Assembly (NCBI GenBank): GCA_913031625.1
Contig: CAJWGB010000035.1
Location: forward strand, 1-33,463
Direction of reading: 5' to 3'
Length of the DNA stretch: 33,463 nucleotides
Source: an uncultured Planctomycetaceae bacterium
GTDB taxonomy: Bacteria; Planctomycetota; Planctomycetia; Planctomycetales; Planctomycetaceae
Shown here: piece after piece, positions 7,480-16,192 of the stretch
How positions within the stretch are numbered: the stretch's first letter is position 1
Layout: the number at the start of each line of letters is the position of its first letter
Notes under the pieces: model-generated
Told to the model about the DNA's origin: nothing
The model's database searches: none
What the model saw: only the letters and a program-made list of their open reading frames with translations
Position numbers and translations under genes: made by a program

Positions 7480-8418
7480 ATGTCACCAGGATCACGACGA
7501 GACTTTCTTGCCGCGTCTGCAACAGCGGCGGCTGCCGGACTGGCGCCTCAGGCGGTCAAAGCTGCTTTCGCACCCGCACCGAAATTCAAAATCTCACTCG
7601 CGCAGTGGTCTCTCCACAAGATGATCTTCAGCGGGAAACTGAATCACCTCGACTTTGCCGCGACCACAAAGAAGGAATTTGGAATTGAGGCCGTTGAGTA
7701 CGTCAATCAGTTCTTCAAAGACAAGGCAGGCGACAGCAAGTTTCTGGCTGAGATGAATAAGCGAGCTGAAGACAACGGCGTCACTCAGCTGCTGATCATG
7801 ATTGACGGAGAAGGACGCCTCGGCGACCCCAGCCTAACTAAACGTGCCCAGGCAGTTGAGAACCACTACAAGTGGGTCGAAGCGGCAAAGACACTTGGGT
7901 GTCACTCAATTCGAGTCAACGCCGGCAGCGCAGGAAGCTATGAAGATCAGATCTTCCGTGCCGCAGATGGATTGCGAGCTCTCTCCGAATTTGGAGACCA
8001 GCACGGGATCAACGTTATTGTTGAAAACCACGGCGGGCTCTCTTCCAACGGCAAGTGGCTGTCCACCGTGATTAAGACAGTTGATCACAAACGATGTGGC
8101 ACTCTGCCTGACTTTGGAAACTTCGGAATCAACCGAGGCAAAGACGAATGGTACGACCGCTACGAAGGCACAAAAGAACTGATGCCATTCGCAAAGGCAG
8201 TTAGTGCCAAGACATACGACTTCGACGATTCCCGTCCATTCGTCACTGTCGACACACGCTGGAAGAAAGAAACTGACTACAAAAAGATGATGAAGATCGT
8301 CGCCGATTCAGGATATGAAGGCTGGGTCGGAATCGAATACGAAGGCGGCAAGCTGGGCGAAGCCGAAGGAATCAAAGCCAGCAAGGCCCTGCTGCAGCGA
8401 GCAATCGAGTCGCTGTAG
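7480..8418 (+). CDS. Tat-exported sugar phosphate isomerase/epimerase-like protein
   Basis: Xylose-isomerase-like TIM-barrel protein (AP endonuclase family 2 fold), 312 residues. It starts with a twin-arginine signal, [19 protein letters not shown], with cleavage likely after VKA near residue 28, so it should act in the periplasm. Barrel features include [11 protein letters not shown] (strand 1), GIEAVEYV with a metal-ligand Glu, [17 protein letters not shown] (Glu), TLPDFGNF (Asp) and WVGIEYEGG (Glu), consistent with a divalent-metal site. Planctomycetes carry many such exported paralogues, presumed to act on sugars or oxidised sugars; the substrate is unknown. ATG 7480 is preceded by a strong AGAGGGG site six bases upstream. 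A single-gene unit bounded by terminators on both sides. Confidence 0.85.
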   Translation: MSPGSRRDFLAASATAAAAGLAPQAVKAAFAPAPKFKISLAQWSLHKMIFSGKLNHLDFAATTKKEFGIEAVEYVNQFFKDKAGDSKFLAEMNKRAEDNGVTQLLIMIDGEGRLGDPSLTKRAQAVENHYKWVEAAKTLGCHSIRVNAGSAGSYEDQIFRAADGLRALSEFGDQHGINVIVENHGGLSSNGKWLSTVIKTVDHKRCGTLPDFGNFGINRGKDEWYDRYEGTKELMPFAKAVSAKTYDFDDSRPFVTVDTRWKKETDYKKMMKIVADSGYEGWVGIEYEGGKLGEAEGIKASKALLQRAIESL

Positions 8419-8487
8419 AACCAGTCCGAAGAGAAGCACCCGGTCGGCTGGCCTCTCGAGAAACGTGTCACGACCAGAAACGATTCT

Positions 8488-8517
8488 AAACGCGGCGGAT
8501 TCTCCGCCGCGTTTTTT
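8488..8517 (+). terminator. strong intrinsic terminator after the TIM-barrel gene
   Basis: Perfect 12-bp stem (AAACGCGGCGGA with TCCGCCGCGTTT) around a three-base loop TTC, running into six Ts, about 70 bases after the stop codon at 8418. Its A-flanked left side could weakly stop minus-strand transcription from the HAD gene as well. Confidence 0.88.
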
Positions 8518-8624
8518 CTGCGCGCCCAACCAGACACCGCAGGGTGACCTGTATCGCCATCTGATAAACGCCCTGAAATTCCCACCGATCCACATCCCAG
8601 AGGAGTGATGAGAGACAGTCGTGC

Positions 8625-9314
8625 CTAAATCAGATCTGTAAGTGTTGCCACAACAGTGGCGCCCTCCGGCGCTTGTAACGTGTCACCGTTTCGGCAGAGC
8701 CATACAGACTTCATGCCGGCTGTCAGTGACCCTTCCACATCATTAACCAGATCATCACCGACGAACAGGACTTGCTGAGGCCGAAGCTCCAGGTGGCGAC
8801 AAACGGCCTCAAAGAATCGGACGTCCGGTTTTCTCCACCCAACCACGGAAGAAATAACTCGGTGTGGCACATCCTTCAGTCCGGGTAAGCCATCGCACAC
8901 ACTGTTGAGACGCAGGTCAAAATTGGACGCGATCGCTGTCCTCAGGCCTGCTGAATGCAGACCGTCAATCGTCTCTTCCGTTTCCGGAAAACACCTCCAG
9001 TTGGCAGCGTCTGCAAAGTGGGCGAACAGGTGATCGAAACAGTCCTGAAAGCCCGAGGACTCGCCGGCAAGATCCTGAATCAGCCCCGCCCAGAAGTCTC
9101 GCTCTGCCGCCTCACTGGTCGCAAGGTCCCCGGACGCCCTGCCCTGGAGGGCATCACGGACGGCCGCCGAAACCGTATTGGCAGGAATATCCACGTGGCA
9201 GAATCGTGTCATCGCAGCGCAATATGCTTCCGCAACGGATGGATTCGGATACATGACTGTGCCGACGGCGTCAAAAACCACGGCCTGGATGTCTGAAAGG
9301 ATTGAATTTGGCAT
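8625..9314 (-). CDS. HAD-superfamily hydrolase
   Basis: Haloacid-dehalogenase-like phosphatase of about 229 residues from ATG 9314 (a longer frame reaches GTG 9422 but adds a region unlike the family). Motif I is VVFDAVGTV with nucleophile D15; the usual second Asp is replaced by Val, as in the FDAVGT subgroup, so phosphatase activity may be weak or altered. Motif II is IASNFD, motif III the Lys of WRKPDVRFF, and motif IV VGDDLVNDVEG. A helical cap domain fills about 25-110. The C-terminal VWLCRNG resembles HAD-IA proteins. Substrate unknown; such proteins act on small phosphorylated metabolites in the cytosol. It is transcribed away from the LptG-type gene, with about 125 bases between starts. 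Confidence 0.85.
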   Translation of the reverse strand: MPNSILSDIQAVVFDAVGTVMYPNPSVAEAYCAAMTRFCHVDIPANTVSAAVRDALQGRASGDLATSEAAERDFWAGLIQDLAGESSGFQDCFDHLFAHFADAANWRCFPETEETIDGLHSAGLRTAIASNFDLRLNSVCDGLPGLKDVPHRVISSVVGWRKPDVRFFEAVCRHLELRPQQVLFVGDDLVNDVEGSLTAGMKSVWLCRNGDTLQAPEGATVVATLTDLI

Positions 9315-9439
9315 CGCGGACAGCAGTCTGGCAGATTGGACGTGCGGACGGTCTTGACCTGAATTCGACACCTGAAGTGTAATTCGCGGATTACCGTATC
9401 GATTCTCATCCCGGTTCGCCACGCCCGGCGCAAGTCCTC

Positions 9440-10558
9440 TTGCTGACTACCTTCGACAAATATCTGCTTAACAGGCTGGTCCACACGTTCGCAGTTTTTT
9501 TCATTGCGACGTACGGTCTGTTTGTTGTCATCGACCTGTTTACCAATATCGATGACTTCATGCGTGACGGCGACTCCACACTGCATATGGCCGGCGGGAT
9601 CGCGAAATACTACGCGTATCGAGCTGTTGAATTTCTTGAAATGGCAGGTCCAACGCTCATCATCCTTGCAGCAGTTGCCGTGCTGGGCCTGCTGGAACGC
9701 CACTCAGAGTCGCATCCGATTCTGGCAGCCGGCGTCCCTGCCTTTCGGTTGCTGAAGCCGCTGCTGATTGGGGCGGGGGGCCTGAGTCTCCTGCTTGTCC
9801 TGAATCAGGAATTTCTAATGCCATCTCTGGCAGTCGAATTACAGACGCCTCGAGGAGGCAACAGTGCGCAGGTGCAGAAAGTCGACCCTGTCTACGACTA
9901 CACCAACTATCTGATGCACATTGATGGCCGCGAAGTCATTATCGAGGAAAGACGGCTGGTTCAGGCGAGCTTCAACCTGCCGCGCGAGCTGGCTCGGCAG
10001 AGTTATGCTCTCGAAGCTGATTCAGCCGTATTCCATTCCGCAACGGACAACCACCCTGCCGGCTGGCTGCTTGAGAATCTCACTGGTCTGTTCGATGAGT
10101 CGTTGCTGACGAAGGAAGGCCGTGAACGAGTCATCCCCAGAAACAATGGACGCGATGTATTCATCGTGTCTGATGTCAGCTTTGAGCACCTCTACAACCG
10201 AGGACGCAATCTTAAGCTGTTGTCATCGAAGGAACTGATCGAACGAATTCGCAATCCGTCAACAGGATTCATGCCGGTGCAAAGCCAGAGCCTGGCGCTG
10301 CACTCCAGGGTCACCCGGCCTCTGTTGACGTTGTTGTCCATCACCATTGCGCTGCCGTTGATCATGCGTCGCGAATCGAAGAGCCTGATTATGAATATGG
10401 CAACCTGCGCTCTTGTTCTTGGCGTTTTCTATGGCTTCTTTCAGGGATGCCTCGCCATGGGCAGCGGCCACTTCCTGCGACCCGACCTTGCCGCATGGCT
10501 CCCCGTGATCGTGATGGGCGGAACCAGCGTCTGGACAACCGGCTACGTCCAGACTTAA
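9440..10558 (+). CDS. LptF/LptG family permease, second copy
   Basis: 372-residue YjgP/YjgQ-type protein, presumed inner-membrane half of the LptB2FG lipopolysaccharide exporter. It opens MLTTFDKYLLNRLVHTF and FVVIDLFTNIDDF, matching the LptG N-terminus (first helix and the DLFxNxDxF loop). Helices lie near 13-35, 60-82 and 100-122. A periplasmic beta domain occupies about 125-285, and helices near 292-312, 318-340 and 345-368 complete the 3+3 topology. The start is TTG at 9440: the frame upstream has a stop at 9380-9382 and no ATG or GTG, and TTG gives the family N-terminus. No clear ribosome-binding site. Sequence is quite different from the copy at 2569-3741, so they are likely the two different subunits of one heterodimer. 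Confidence 0.87.
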   Translation: MLTTFDKYLLNRLVHTFAVFFIATYGLFVVIDLFTNIDDFMRDGDSTLHMAGGIAKYYAYRAVEFLEMAGPTLIILAAVAVLGLLERHSESHPILAAGVPAFRLLKPLLIGAGGLSLLLVLNQEFLMPSLAVELQTPRGGNSAQVQKVDPVYDYTNYLMHIDGREVIIEERRLVQASFNLPRELARQSYALEADSAVFHSATDNHPAGWLLENLTGLFDESLLTKEGRERVIPRNNGRDVFIVSDVSFEHLYNRGRNLKLLSSKELIERIRNPSTGFMPVQSQSLALHSRVTRPLLTLLSITIALPLIMRRESKSLIMNMATCALVLGVFYGFFQGCLAMGSGHFLRPDLAAWLPVIVMGGTSVWTTGYVQT

Positions 10559-10741
10559 ATGCGTGTCTCGGCTGCCAGACTGCGTTCCACGAAACTGTAC
10601 CCGTTCACCAGCCCGCCACGCCACAGGAAATTGCGTCCATCGTTGCCACTGGTTGCAACGATTGGCTTTGCTGCAGGAAGTACTCTTATTAGCGGAAGTG
10701 CGCAAGCACTCCAGCCGAACCACCCTCCGAGTTCGAATTGA
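10559..10741 (+). CDS. 60-residue hypothetical, possible signal-peptide remnant
   Basis: ATG directly follows the TAA of the LptG-type gene, so translation could re-initiate. The product has a basic N-terminus (MRVSAARLRSTK), a hydrophobic stretch SLPLVATIGFAAGSTLI near 29-45 and then GSAQA, which resembles a signal peptidase site, followed by only about ten residues. It may be a truncated secreted protein or a chance frame. I do not recognise it. Confidence 0.25.
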   Translation: MRVSAARLRSTKLYPFTSPPRHRKLRPSLPLVATIGFAAGSTLISGSAQALQPNHPPSSN

Positions 10742-10873
10742 CCAATCCGGCAGCCAACTCATAAGCGCACTCGGGCGGCTCGCGCCGCTCCGCTGTGAAG
10801 CTGTAATGAGATAGCCGAAGGCAAAGGCTCGGGCATCAACGATGCGACCAGACTGTGCGTTCTGCCTGGACGC

Positions 10874-11044
10874 TTACACGTCTCGGCTGACAATAGGCAA
10901 AGCTGCCAAACGACTCATGTCGACAGATACAATTTCTTCCCTCGCGTCGGGTGACCAATGAACCCAGCGCATAGTTGACCTGAATACCGCCACAGGTAAT
11001 CCAGCTACCGTGTACTGAATCCCCGGACTACGTTGATTCCGCAC
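10874..11044 (-). CDS. short unrecognised reading frame after the EAL gene
   Basis: Minus-strand frame ending in TAA at 10876-10874. From ATG 10972 it encodes 32 residues (MRWVHWSPDAREEIVSVDM and 13 more). The same frame stays open and coding-looking back to GTG 11044, giving 56 residues that include YTVAGLPVAVFRST, and would overlap the 3' end of the FHA-EAL gene by 17 bases. The balance of charged and hydrophobic residues looks like protein rather than noise. It could be a small conserved protein or the tail of a decayed gene. No family recognised. Confidence 0.35.
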   Translation of the reverse strand: MRNQRSPGIQYTVAGLPVAVFRSTMRWVHWSPDAREEIVSVDMSRLAALPIVSRDV

Positions 11045-12278
11045 GCTGGATCTGTCGCGACATCAGCTGCTGACTTTTCAACACCTGAGTTGGGTTGCCT
11101 GGTTCGCTGTCCGGAATCGCCTGCATGATCGCAGGACGGCTTAGTGCATAACCCTGAACAAGGTCGAAACCGGTTTGTTCACAGAGCTCGATCATCTGAG
11201 GCGTTTCGACACCTTCAGCGACTGTGATTGCTCCCTCTTCGCGAACTCCCTGGATGATTGATCGAAACAGTCGAAACTGCTCCTTTGAAACATCCTGCAG
11301 ATCGTGGATCAGTGCTGCATCGAACTTAATGTAATCTGACGGAGCACAGATGAGTTCTCGAATTCTTGCCTGCCCCGCACCAAAGTCATCAAATGCCAGC
11401 TGAACGTCTATTTCGTGCAGCGCTGCTCTGACGTTTCGAACCAATCCGGGTTCAGTGATTGCACCCTCGTGGATTTCAAGAACCAGAGGTCGCATGGGAA
11501 ATGCCCCGCGCAACTGTCTAAGTTGGGGAACGACCTGCTCGAGCAATGGTTCGGCCGGGTGAGTATTCAGAAACAGAGGCATACCGGCCGGCAGACAGGT
11601 GCTGTGCTGCGTTCCGACTTCGCGGCACATCATGGACAGCTCAACTTCCTGCCCGGCAGCTTCAGCTGCGCTAAACATAGCGGCCGGTCCGGTAACGCCA
11701 CTGACGTTGCTGCGGGCAAGATACTCGTATCCGCAGATATTCCGGTCAGAGAGCCGATGAATGGGCTGGAAGCAGGGTTCCAGCGACCGTTGTTCGAGCA
11801 GCTGAATGAGTCCTCGATGGGATTCCTTCTCATTGCCCAGATTCAGCAGACGCGATTTCTGAAAGTCCAATGCTTCGCGCGGACCGTCTTCTTTTACGGA
11901 GCCGACGCGCAGATGCACGTCGCCAATTTCAATCCAGTCGCCTTCCGAGAGAAGGGTGTCCGCTTTGATTCGCTTACCGTTGACGAACGTTCCGTTCGTG
12001 CTGTTGGAGTCTCGAATGCAGAGTACCCCGGCGACTTCAATCAGTTCGGCATGTGTACCACTGATGACCGGGGAACTCAGCGACAACTCATGATCCGGCC
12101 GTCGACCAATCCGAAACGGTGATGACCGAATCGGGACACGCTGAGGAGTACGATCTTTCTCGAATGTTCCACTGAGTGTCCAGATGATGCGCGAGTTTTT
12201 CCTCGACGTCATCTTTGTTCCAAGGGCTGTTATCATGGGTGCGGTTCTCTGGTGGTGCTGTTTAGGTTGACGAGTCAA
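11028..12278 (-). CDS. FHA-EAL protein, probable cyclic-di-GMP phosphodiesterase
   Basis: 416-residue cytoplasmic protein joining an FHA domain (about 45-125) to an EAL domain (about 155-395). The FHA part has the phosphothreonine-binding residues: R59/R60 in RIGRRPDHE, S73 and H76 in SGTH, and N95 in DSNSTNGTFVNGKRI. The EAL part keeps the catalytic set: E185 (EYL in place of EAL), N238 (FLNTHP), E268 (LEIHEG), D297-D298 (FDDFGAG), K318 (IKFDAALI), E355 (AEGVET) and Q375 (VQGYALSRP). It should therefore be able to hydrolyse c-di-GMP to pGpG. No GGDEF or PAS domain. Phosphopeptide binding by FHA suggests control by a Ser/Thr kinase, of which planctomycetes have many. The first ~22 residues are poorly family-like; starts at 12236 or 12212 are possible. 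Confidence 0.9.
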   Translation of the reverse strand: MTRQPKQHHQRTAPMITALGTKMTSRKNSRIIWTLSGTFEKDRTPQRVPIRSSPFRIGRRPDHELSLSSPVISGTHAELIEVAGVLCIRDSNSTNGTFVNGKRIKADTLLSEGDWIEIGDVHLRVGSVKEDGPREALDFQKSRLLNLGNEKESHRGLIQLLEQRSLEPCFQPIHRLSDRNICGYEYLARSNVSGVTGPAAMFSAAEAAGQEVELSMMCREVGTQHSTCLPAGMPLFLNTHPAEPLLEQVVPQLRQLRGAFPMRPLVLEIHEGAITEPGLVRNVRAALHEIDVQLAFDDFGAGQARIRELICAPSDYIKFDAALIHDLQDVSKEQFRLFRSIIQGVREEGAITVAEGVETPQMIELCEQTGFDLVQGYALSRPAIMQAIPDSEPGNPTQVLKSQQLMSRQIQRAEST

Positions 12279-12988
12279 CAGTCCGCCATCGTTACCAATA
12301 AACGAAGCTGACCTGTTCAGCGGCCCCGTTTTGGTGCCAGCTGTTTATTTACGGCTCCTTCCCGCACAACAAGCAAATTGGTGGATGACGAGTCCGGACG
12401 CCGCTGATATCCACAAGGTTCCGCAGACCGTACTTAAAGGAATCCTGTTGCGAATCAGACTTTATTCTGTTCGAGTAAGAGCCGTTCTTTTTGTGACCCG
12501 GTGCGATTCGTGGCCGTAGCAGCTTCAGGAGACAGGGGAGCGATGGCTCGGAGACATTGCCATCACTCCCCTTCCCCGGAGATGATTCAGGACGGTTCTC
12601 AGTTCCCGATCTGGTGTCTGTTGGTGTACTCCAGTGGTTGATGCCCGGCGATGTAGCCCTACCTCCTGCAAAGGCCGTACCCATTTACCGTTCCTTAACA
12701 AATTCGCCGGGATCCGACACTTATTACACGTGGACGTCCGAGAAACCTGCACCAAACCACGCACGGTGAACGAAATATGGTTGCTGATAAACAGGGCATT
12801 GAACGGGCGGAGTGCTGAACAATCGTGCTTGAGAAGAATCCTTCTGCAGGACTGAGTGATCGGCGACTTAAATCCGACAACGTGGGGAACAATTCTGTTC
12901 CGGGATGCAGCTACGGAGCGGGCTGGTTGTACGGTCCGCGAGGATTGTTAATCTGGTGCCTGGACTTTCCAGCTGAGCAATTGAGGCC
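12279..12988. other. 710-base intergenic region without a recognisable gene
   Basis: Lies between the divergent FHA-EAL gene and the two-TM protein. The longest frames (for example 12349-12684 minus) are Ser/Pro/Arg-rich with no pattern I recognise. It presumably holds promoters for both flanking genes. No tRNA-like cloverleaf, terminator or repeat array was seen. Confidence 0.5.
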
Positions 12989-13654
12989 ATGACTAAAGAG
13001 GAATTCATCGACTGGCTCGCAGCCCGGGTTTCCCGTCAGGAGCGGCTGACCATGTCCGCTTGCGCCGGGCTTGCCGTCGCCGGGCTCGGAGCATTTATGG
13101 TCACAGGAGGGCTGCTGTTTCTCATCATGTGGTCTCTCTATGGGGGAGTAACTCTGCCCTTTATGTTGCTGTCAATGCTCTATGGAATCTCCACCGTGTA
13201 TGTATTGTTCAGCGTGGGGCAGCACCTCTCGGAGCAGGAGCACGAGGCGGAGTGGAATGGAGAGGTCACCGAATTTCGACTGGCCACCCCCGTGTCGCAC
13301 TACTGGACCTATTCAATGGGGAGCATGGATACGGAACAGTCGATTCCCGAACGAATTTTGAACATCGCTCTCATGCCTCCTCGTTTTTTCTGGTCAGTCG
13401 TTCAGACATGGAAACGAATTGAAGATCTGAAGCAGGTGAACAACGAAGCGTGCGGCCGCGTACTCCGCCTGGCAGTCAAGAAGTCTGAAATGGTGCCGGC
13501 GAGTCTGATTCTTGAGAAGCTCGGCCGGGAGTACGACATGCCGAAGCTCTTTCGTGATCTGTCGATGATTAATGACGTCATTTTTCTGACACATAGTGCT
13601 GTCGGAGTGAGTCTTACTCAGGGTTTCCGTGACGACCTTGACAAGGCCTGCTGA
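12989..13654 (+). CDS. two-TM membrane protein of unknown function
   Basis: 221 residues. A short cytoplasmic N-terminus (MTKEEFIDWLAARVSRQERL) precedes two adjacent hydrophobic helices near 23-48 and 52-76. The rest is soluble: residues 80-110 are acidic (QEHEAEWNGEVTEF), and a helical C-terminus runs from about 120. No catalytic motif and no family I can name. GAGG lies four bases before the ATG, a short but usable spacing. The next gene starts about 130 bases downstream on the same strand, so a shared transcript is possible. Coding status is supported by length, clean membrane topology and sensible composition. Confidence 0.7.
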   Translation: MTKEEFIDWLAARVSRQERLTMSACAGLAVAGLGAFMVTGGLLFLIMWSLYGGVTLPFMLLSMLYGISTVYVLFSVGQHLSEQEHEAEWNGEVTEFRLATPVSHYWTYSMGSMDTEQSIPERILNIALMPPRFFWSVVQTWKRIEDLKQVNNEACGRVLRLAVKKSEMVPASLILEKLGREYDMPKLFRDLSMINDVIFLTHSAVGVSLTQGFRDDLDKAC

Positions 13655-13787
13655 CAGATCGGCCGCTTCGGACCAGTTTTAGGATTGGCGGGAGCGATTG
13701 ACCGTGCAACTTGCCAGGCACAGATCTTCGGATATCCTGCCTGCCCCCGGCTCATGCATCCCCTAACCCCCGAGTGCTTTGGTGTCC

Positions 13788-15557
13788 ATGTCTTCATCTG
13801 ATGTTGATTTTCTGCATGCTCTCAAAGTTCGACGTGGAGTTGATTCAAAGATTTCCACAGCCATCAGGTCGGGTGATGCCGATTTGCTGCAGTCAGCCGT
13901 GACGAGTCTTCATGCGAAGTTGAGCCGAAAGCTTCAGAAACACGTCTCTGAGAAGCACCTGCTGGCAGGATGGAGTATCAAATCGGACTCGACTGAAGCG
14001 CCACCACTGGTATCGGGGCAGGGAGCCACCAGGAAAGCTTCTGCAAAATCTGTTGAAGAGTCGGCCGAGTGGCTGCTTTGCGCGTTAACTGGAGACGGAC
14101 CTGAACAGCCGGTTGCAGTCACTGCCGCTGCGGAACTGCTGCTGCGTTGGGGGCTCAAACTGCCGTCGGAGACATGGTGTCAATTACTGTGCGGCCTGAA
14201 TGATCATCTGTCTGTCCTGACAGGGCGTTCCGGATACGACTCCGAAATGACGCTGGCCGCTGAATCAGCGTTTGTGCTGAGCCTTGTGCTGGAGCCGATC
14301 GTCAACGTGACAGCGCTTCGGAAGTCAGCGGTTAAAGCACTTTCGAGTTGTGTCGACGAATCAACCGACACGGATGGAATGTTTCATGCGTCCATCGCTC
14401 GTGAAGCTGATTTCTGGATCGCTCCTCTTGTGCGAGCGGCAAACTGGTCAAAAGCAGCCGGAACTCCATGGCTGGACGAAGAAATGGAGGATCGCTGGAG
14501 GATGGCCGTCGCACGGTTTGCCTCCCTGATGACTCCCGACGGAATCGTCAGCAGTTCCGGATCCGCTCTTAGCCGCGGCATTTTGCATCATGCCGTGCGT
14601 CTGGCAGGGTTTGCAGCCGATTCTCGAGTTGGTCAGCTGGCAGCGTCCCTGAACGGTGACAAATCGGCTCGCCGCAACAGCCAGAAATCCAAACGTCGCG
14701 CCGGGCGATTCAACTGTCAGTCAGACTGGGCCGAATCAGCCGTCCTGCGCAGCCGCATGACAGTGGATGCTGATGTGATGACCCTGAACTGGGACGAAGA
14801 TACGGCGGCGGTGCAGCTTGCCGCACTGGGGTCCCGCGTACTTGGTGGCGCATGGTCGAGTGACCTGAGAGTCAATGGAAAGCCCCCCAAAGTTGAACCC
14901 GGCTGGTCATGCACCTGCTGGTACAACGATAAAGACGCCTCATTTGCAGAACTGGAACTGATTGACTCAGACGAAGTACGCCATGTTCGACACGTGATGC
15001 TATCGATGAAAGATCATTACGCTGTCATTTCAGAAAGCGTCTCTGTAAACGATGCTGATGCAGAGATTGAATACCATAGTTCGTTATCACTCGATGACCG
15101 ACTCACGGCGGAGCCAGATCCGATCACACGTCAGATCCTCCTGAATTCCGACTGTCATTCCGTAAGGGTCGTGCCAGCATGGCTGGATGACGATCGAGTT
15201 CAACCAACGATTGGAGCATGTCGCGTTCAGGGAAAAACACTTGAGATGTCAGTGACAGGACGTGGGGGTGTCTGTTTGCCACTGGTCCTTGACTGGCATC
15301 CGGAACGTCGGATTCACGACGCTGACTGGAATCGGCTGACAGTGACTGAAGAGCGTGTGGTCATGACCGGACAACAGGCATCGGGGTATCGGATTCGGAT
15401 CGGGCAGCTACAGTTGCTGCTGTATCGAAGTCTCGAACAGGGAGAAACTCTGAGAGCCGTACTCGGTCACCACACGGCCAGCGAAACCGTTTACGGCAAC
15501 GTCACCAATGAGGGTGAAATTGAGCCACTTGTGGTGGTCGAGGGCGTAACCGAGTGA
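13788..15557 (+). CDS. hypothetical protein with heparinase II/III-like layout
   Basis: 589 residues from ATG 13788 (a TTG nine bases upstream is less likely). The first ~290 residues are alpha-helical with repeated AAE-LLLRWG and LVLEP-type helices. From about 315 (SDWAESAVLRSRMT) to the end it is beta-rich, with segments such as SWSCTCWY-like, HVMLSMKDHYAVISESV and RIRIGQLQLLLYRS. A helical toroid followed by a beta sandwich is the architecture of heparinase II/III-type polysaccharide lyases, and HYAVISESV sits where their sandwich begins. I see no signal peptide and cannot point to the catalytic His/Tyr, so lyase activity is not established. It converges on the alkA-like gene, with 20 bases between stop codons. 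Confidence 0.6.
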   Translation: MSSSDVDFLHALKVRRGVDSKISTAIRSGDADLLQSAVTSLHAKLSRKLQKHVSEKHLLAGWSIKSDSTEAPPLVSGQGATRKASAKSVEESAEWLLCALTGDGPEQPVAVTAAAELLLRWGLKLPSETWCQLLCGLNDHLSVLTGRSGYDSEMTLAAESAFVLSLVLEPIVNVTALRKSAVKALSSCVDESTDTDGMFHASIAREADFWIAPLVRAANWSKAAGTPWLDEEMEDRWRMAVARFASLMTPDGIVSSSGSALSRGILHHAVRLAGFAADSRVGQLAASLNGDKSARRNSQKSKRRAGRFNCQSDWAESAVLRSRMTVDADVMTLNWDEDTAAVQLAALGSRVLGGAWSSDLRVNGKPPKVEPGWSCTCWYNDKDASFAELELIDSDEVRHVRHVMLSMKDHYAVISESVSVNDADAEIEYHSSLSLDDRLTAEPDPITRQILLNSDCHSVRVVPAWLDDDRVQPTIGACRVQGKTLEMSVTGRGGVCLPLVLDWHPERRIHDADWNRLTVTEERVVMTGQQASGYRIRIGQLQLLLYRSLEQGETLRAVLGHHTASETVYGNVTNEGEIEPLVVVEGVTE

Positions 15558-15577
15558 CTCAGCTGCAAAGCAGTTGA

Positions 15578-16192
15578 TTACTGATCAAGGTGGCTCCACA
15601 GATACCACGATGCAACACTGCGCCAAGGTTTCCATGCGTCGGCGATCCGATTCATTTCTTCTTCGGATCGCTCAATGCCGTACAGGTCAATCATCGCATT
15701 CTGCAATCCGAGATCTCCGGTTGCGAAAATGTCAGGGCGTCCCAGCCCCGCGAGCAGAAACATTTGAGCCGTCCAGACGCCGACACCTTTCACCTGAGTC
15801 AATGCTTCAATCACCAGATTGTCTGAGAGACGTGGAAGAGCACGAAAATTCACCGTACCGTCCAGAGTCTTTTCGGTGAGGTCACGCAGGTACTTACGTT
15901 TCTGAGCCGACAACCCGACAGACTGCAACTGGTCATCGGTCACTCCGCGGATTGCAGTCGCAGAGAGTCGGGCACCCGGAAGCAGTGCCTTCAGTCGTCT
16001 GAAAATTGTGGCTGCTGCTGCCGTGGAAATCTGTTGCGAAACGATCGACCGGGCAAGAATCTCAAACCGTCCTCCTCGACGGATCAGCTGGCAGGGGCCA
16101 ACGGTCTGAATGACACTCGCCAAAACAGGATCCGCACGCTTCAGGTGCCGTTCAGCTTTCGCATGAGGACTTGCAGCACGACGTTTCTTCAC
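15578..16192 (-). CDS. DNA-3-methyladenine glycosylase II-type (AlkA/HhH-GPD)
   Basis: 204-residue cytosolic base-excision repair enzyme that removes alkylated purines. It carries the helix-hairpin-helix at about 131-146 (LTQVKGVGVWTAQMFL) and the catalytic Asp D160 in IFATGDLGLQNAM, the position used by AlkA. The upstream signature ILARSIVSQQIST (46-58) is the family's typical SIVxQQIS. It lacks the N-terminal AlkA-specific beta domain, as in the short, archaeal and Mag-type members. The start is GTG at 16192; it overlaps the TGA of the upstream 1143-residue gene (GTGA), so translation is probably coupled. The pairing of a DNA-repair enzyme with a large secreted protein is odd and may simply reflect tight packing. 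Confidence 0.92.
   Translation of the reverse strand: MKKRRAASPHAKAERHLKRADPVLASVIQTVGPCQLIRRGGRFEILARSIVSQQISTAAAATIFRRLKALLPGARLSATAIRGVTDDQLQSVGLSAQKRKYLRDLTEKTLDGTVNFRALPRLSDNLVIEALTQVKGVGVWTAQMFLLAGLGRPDIFATGDLGLQNAMIDLYGIERSEEEMNRIADAWKPWRSVASWYLWSHLDQ

Noticed and set aside
11415-12122. Long plus-strand frame of 235 codons
   Set aside because: It lies antisense inside the FHA-EAL gene, whose domains are unmistakable; its own translation shows no family pattern.
12349-12684. 111-codon frame in the 710-base gap
   Set aside because: Ser/Pro/Arg-rich, no motif, no ribosome-binding site; looks like chance in moderately GC-rich DNA.
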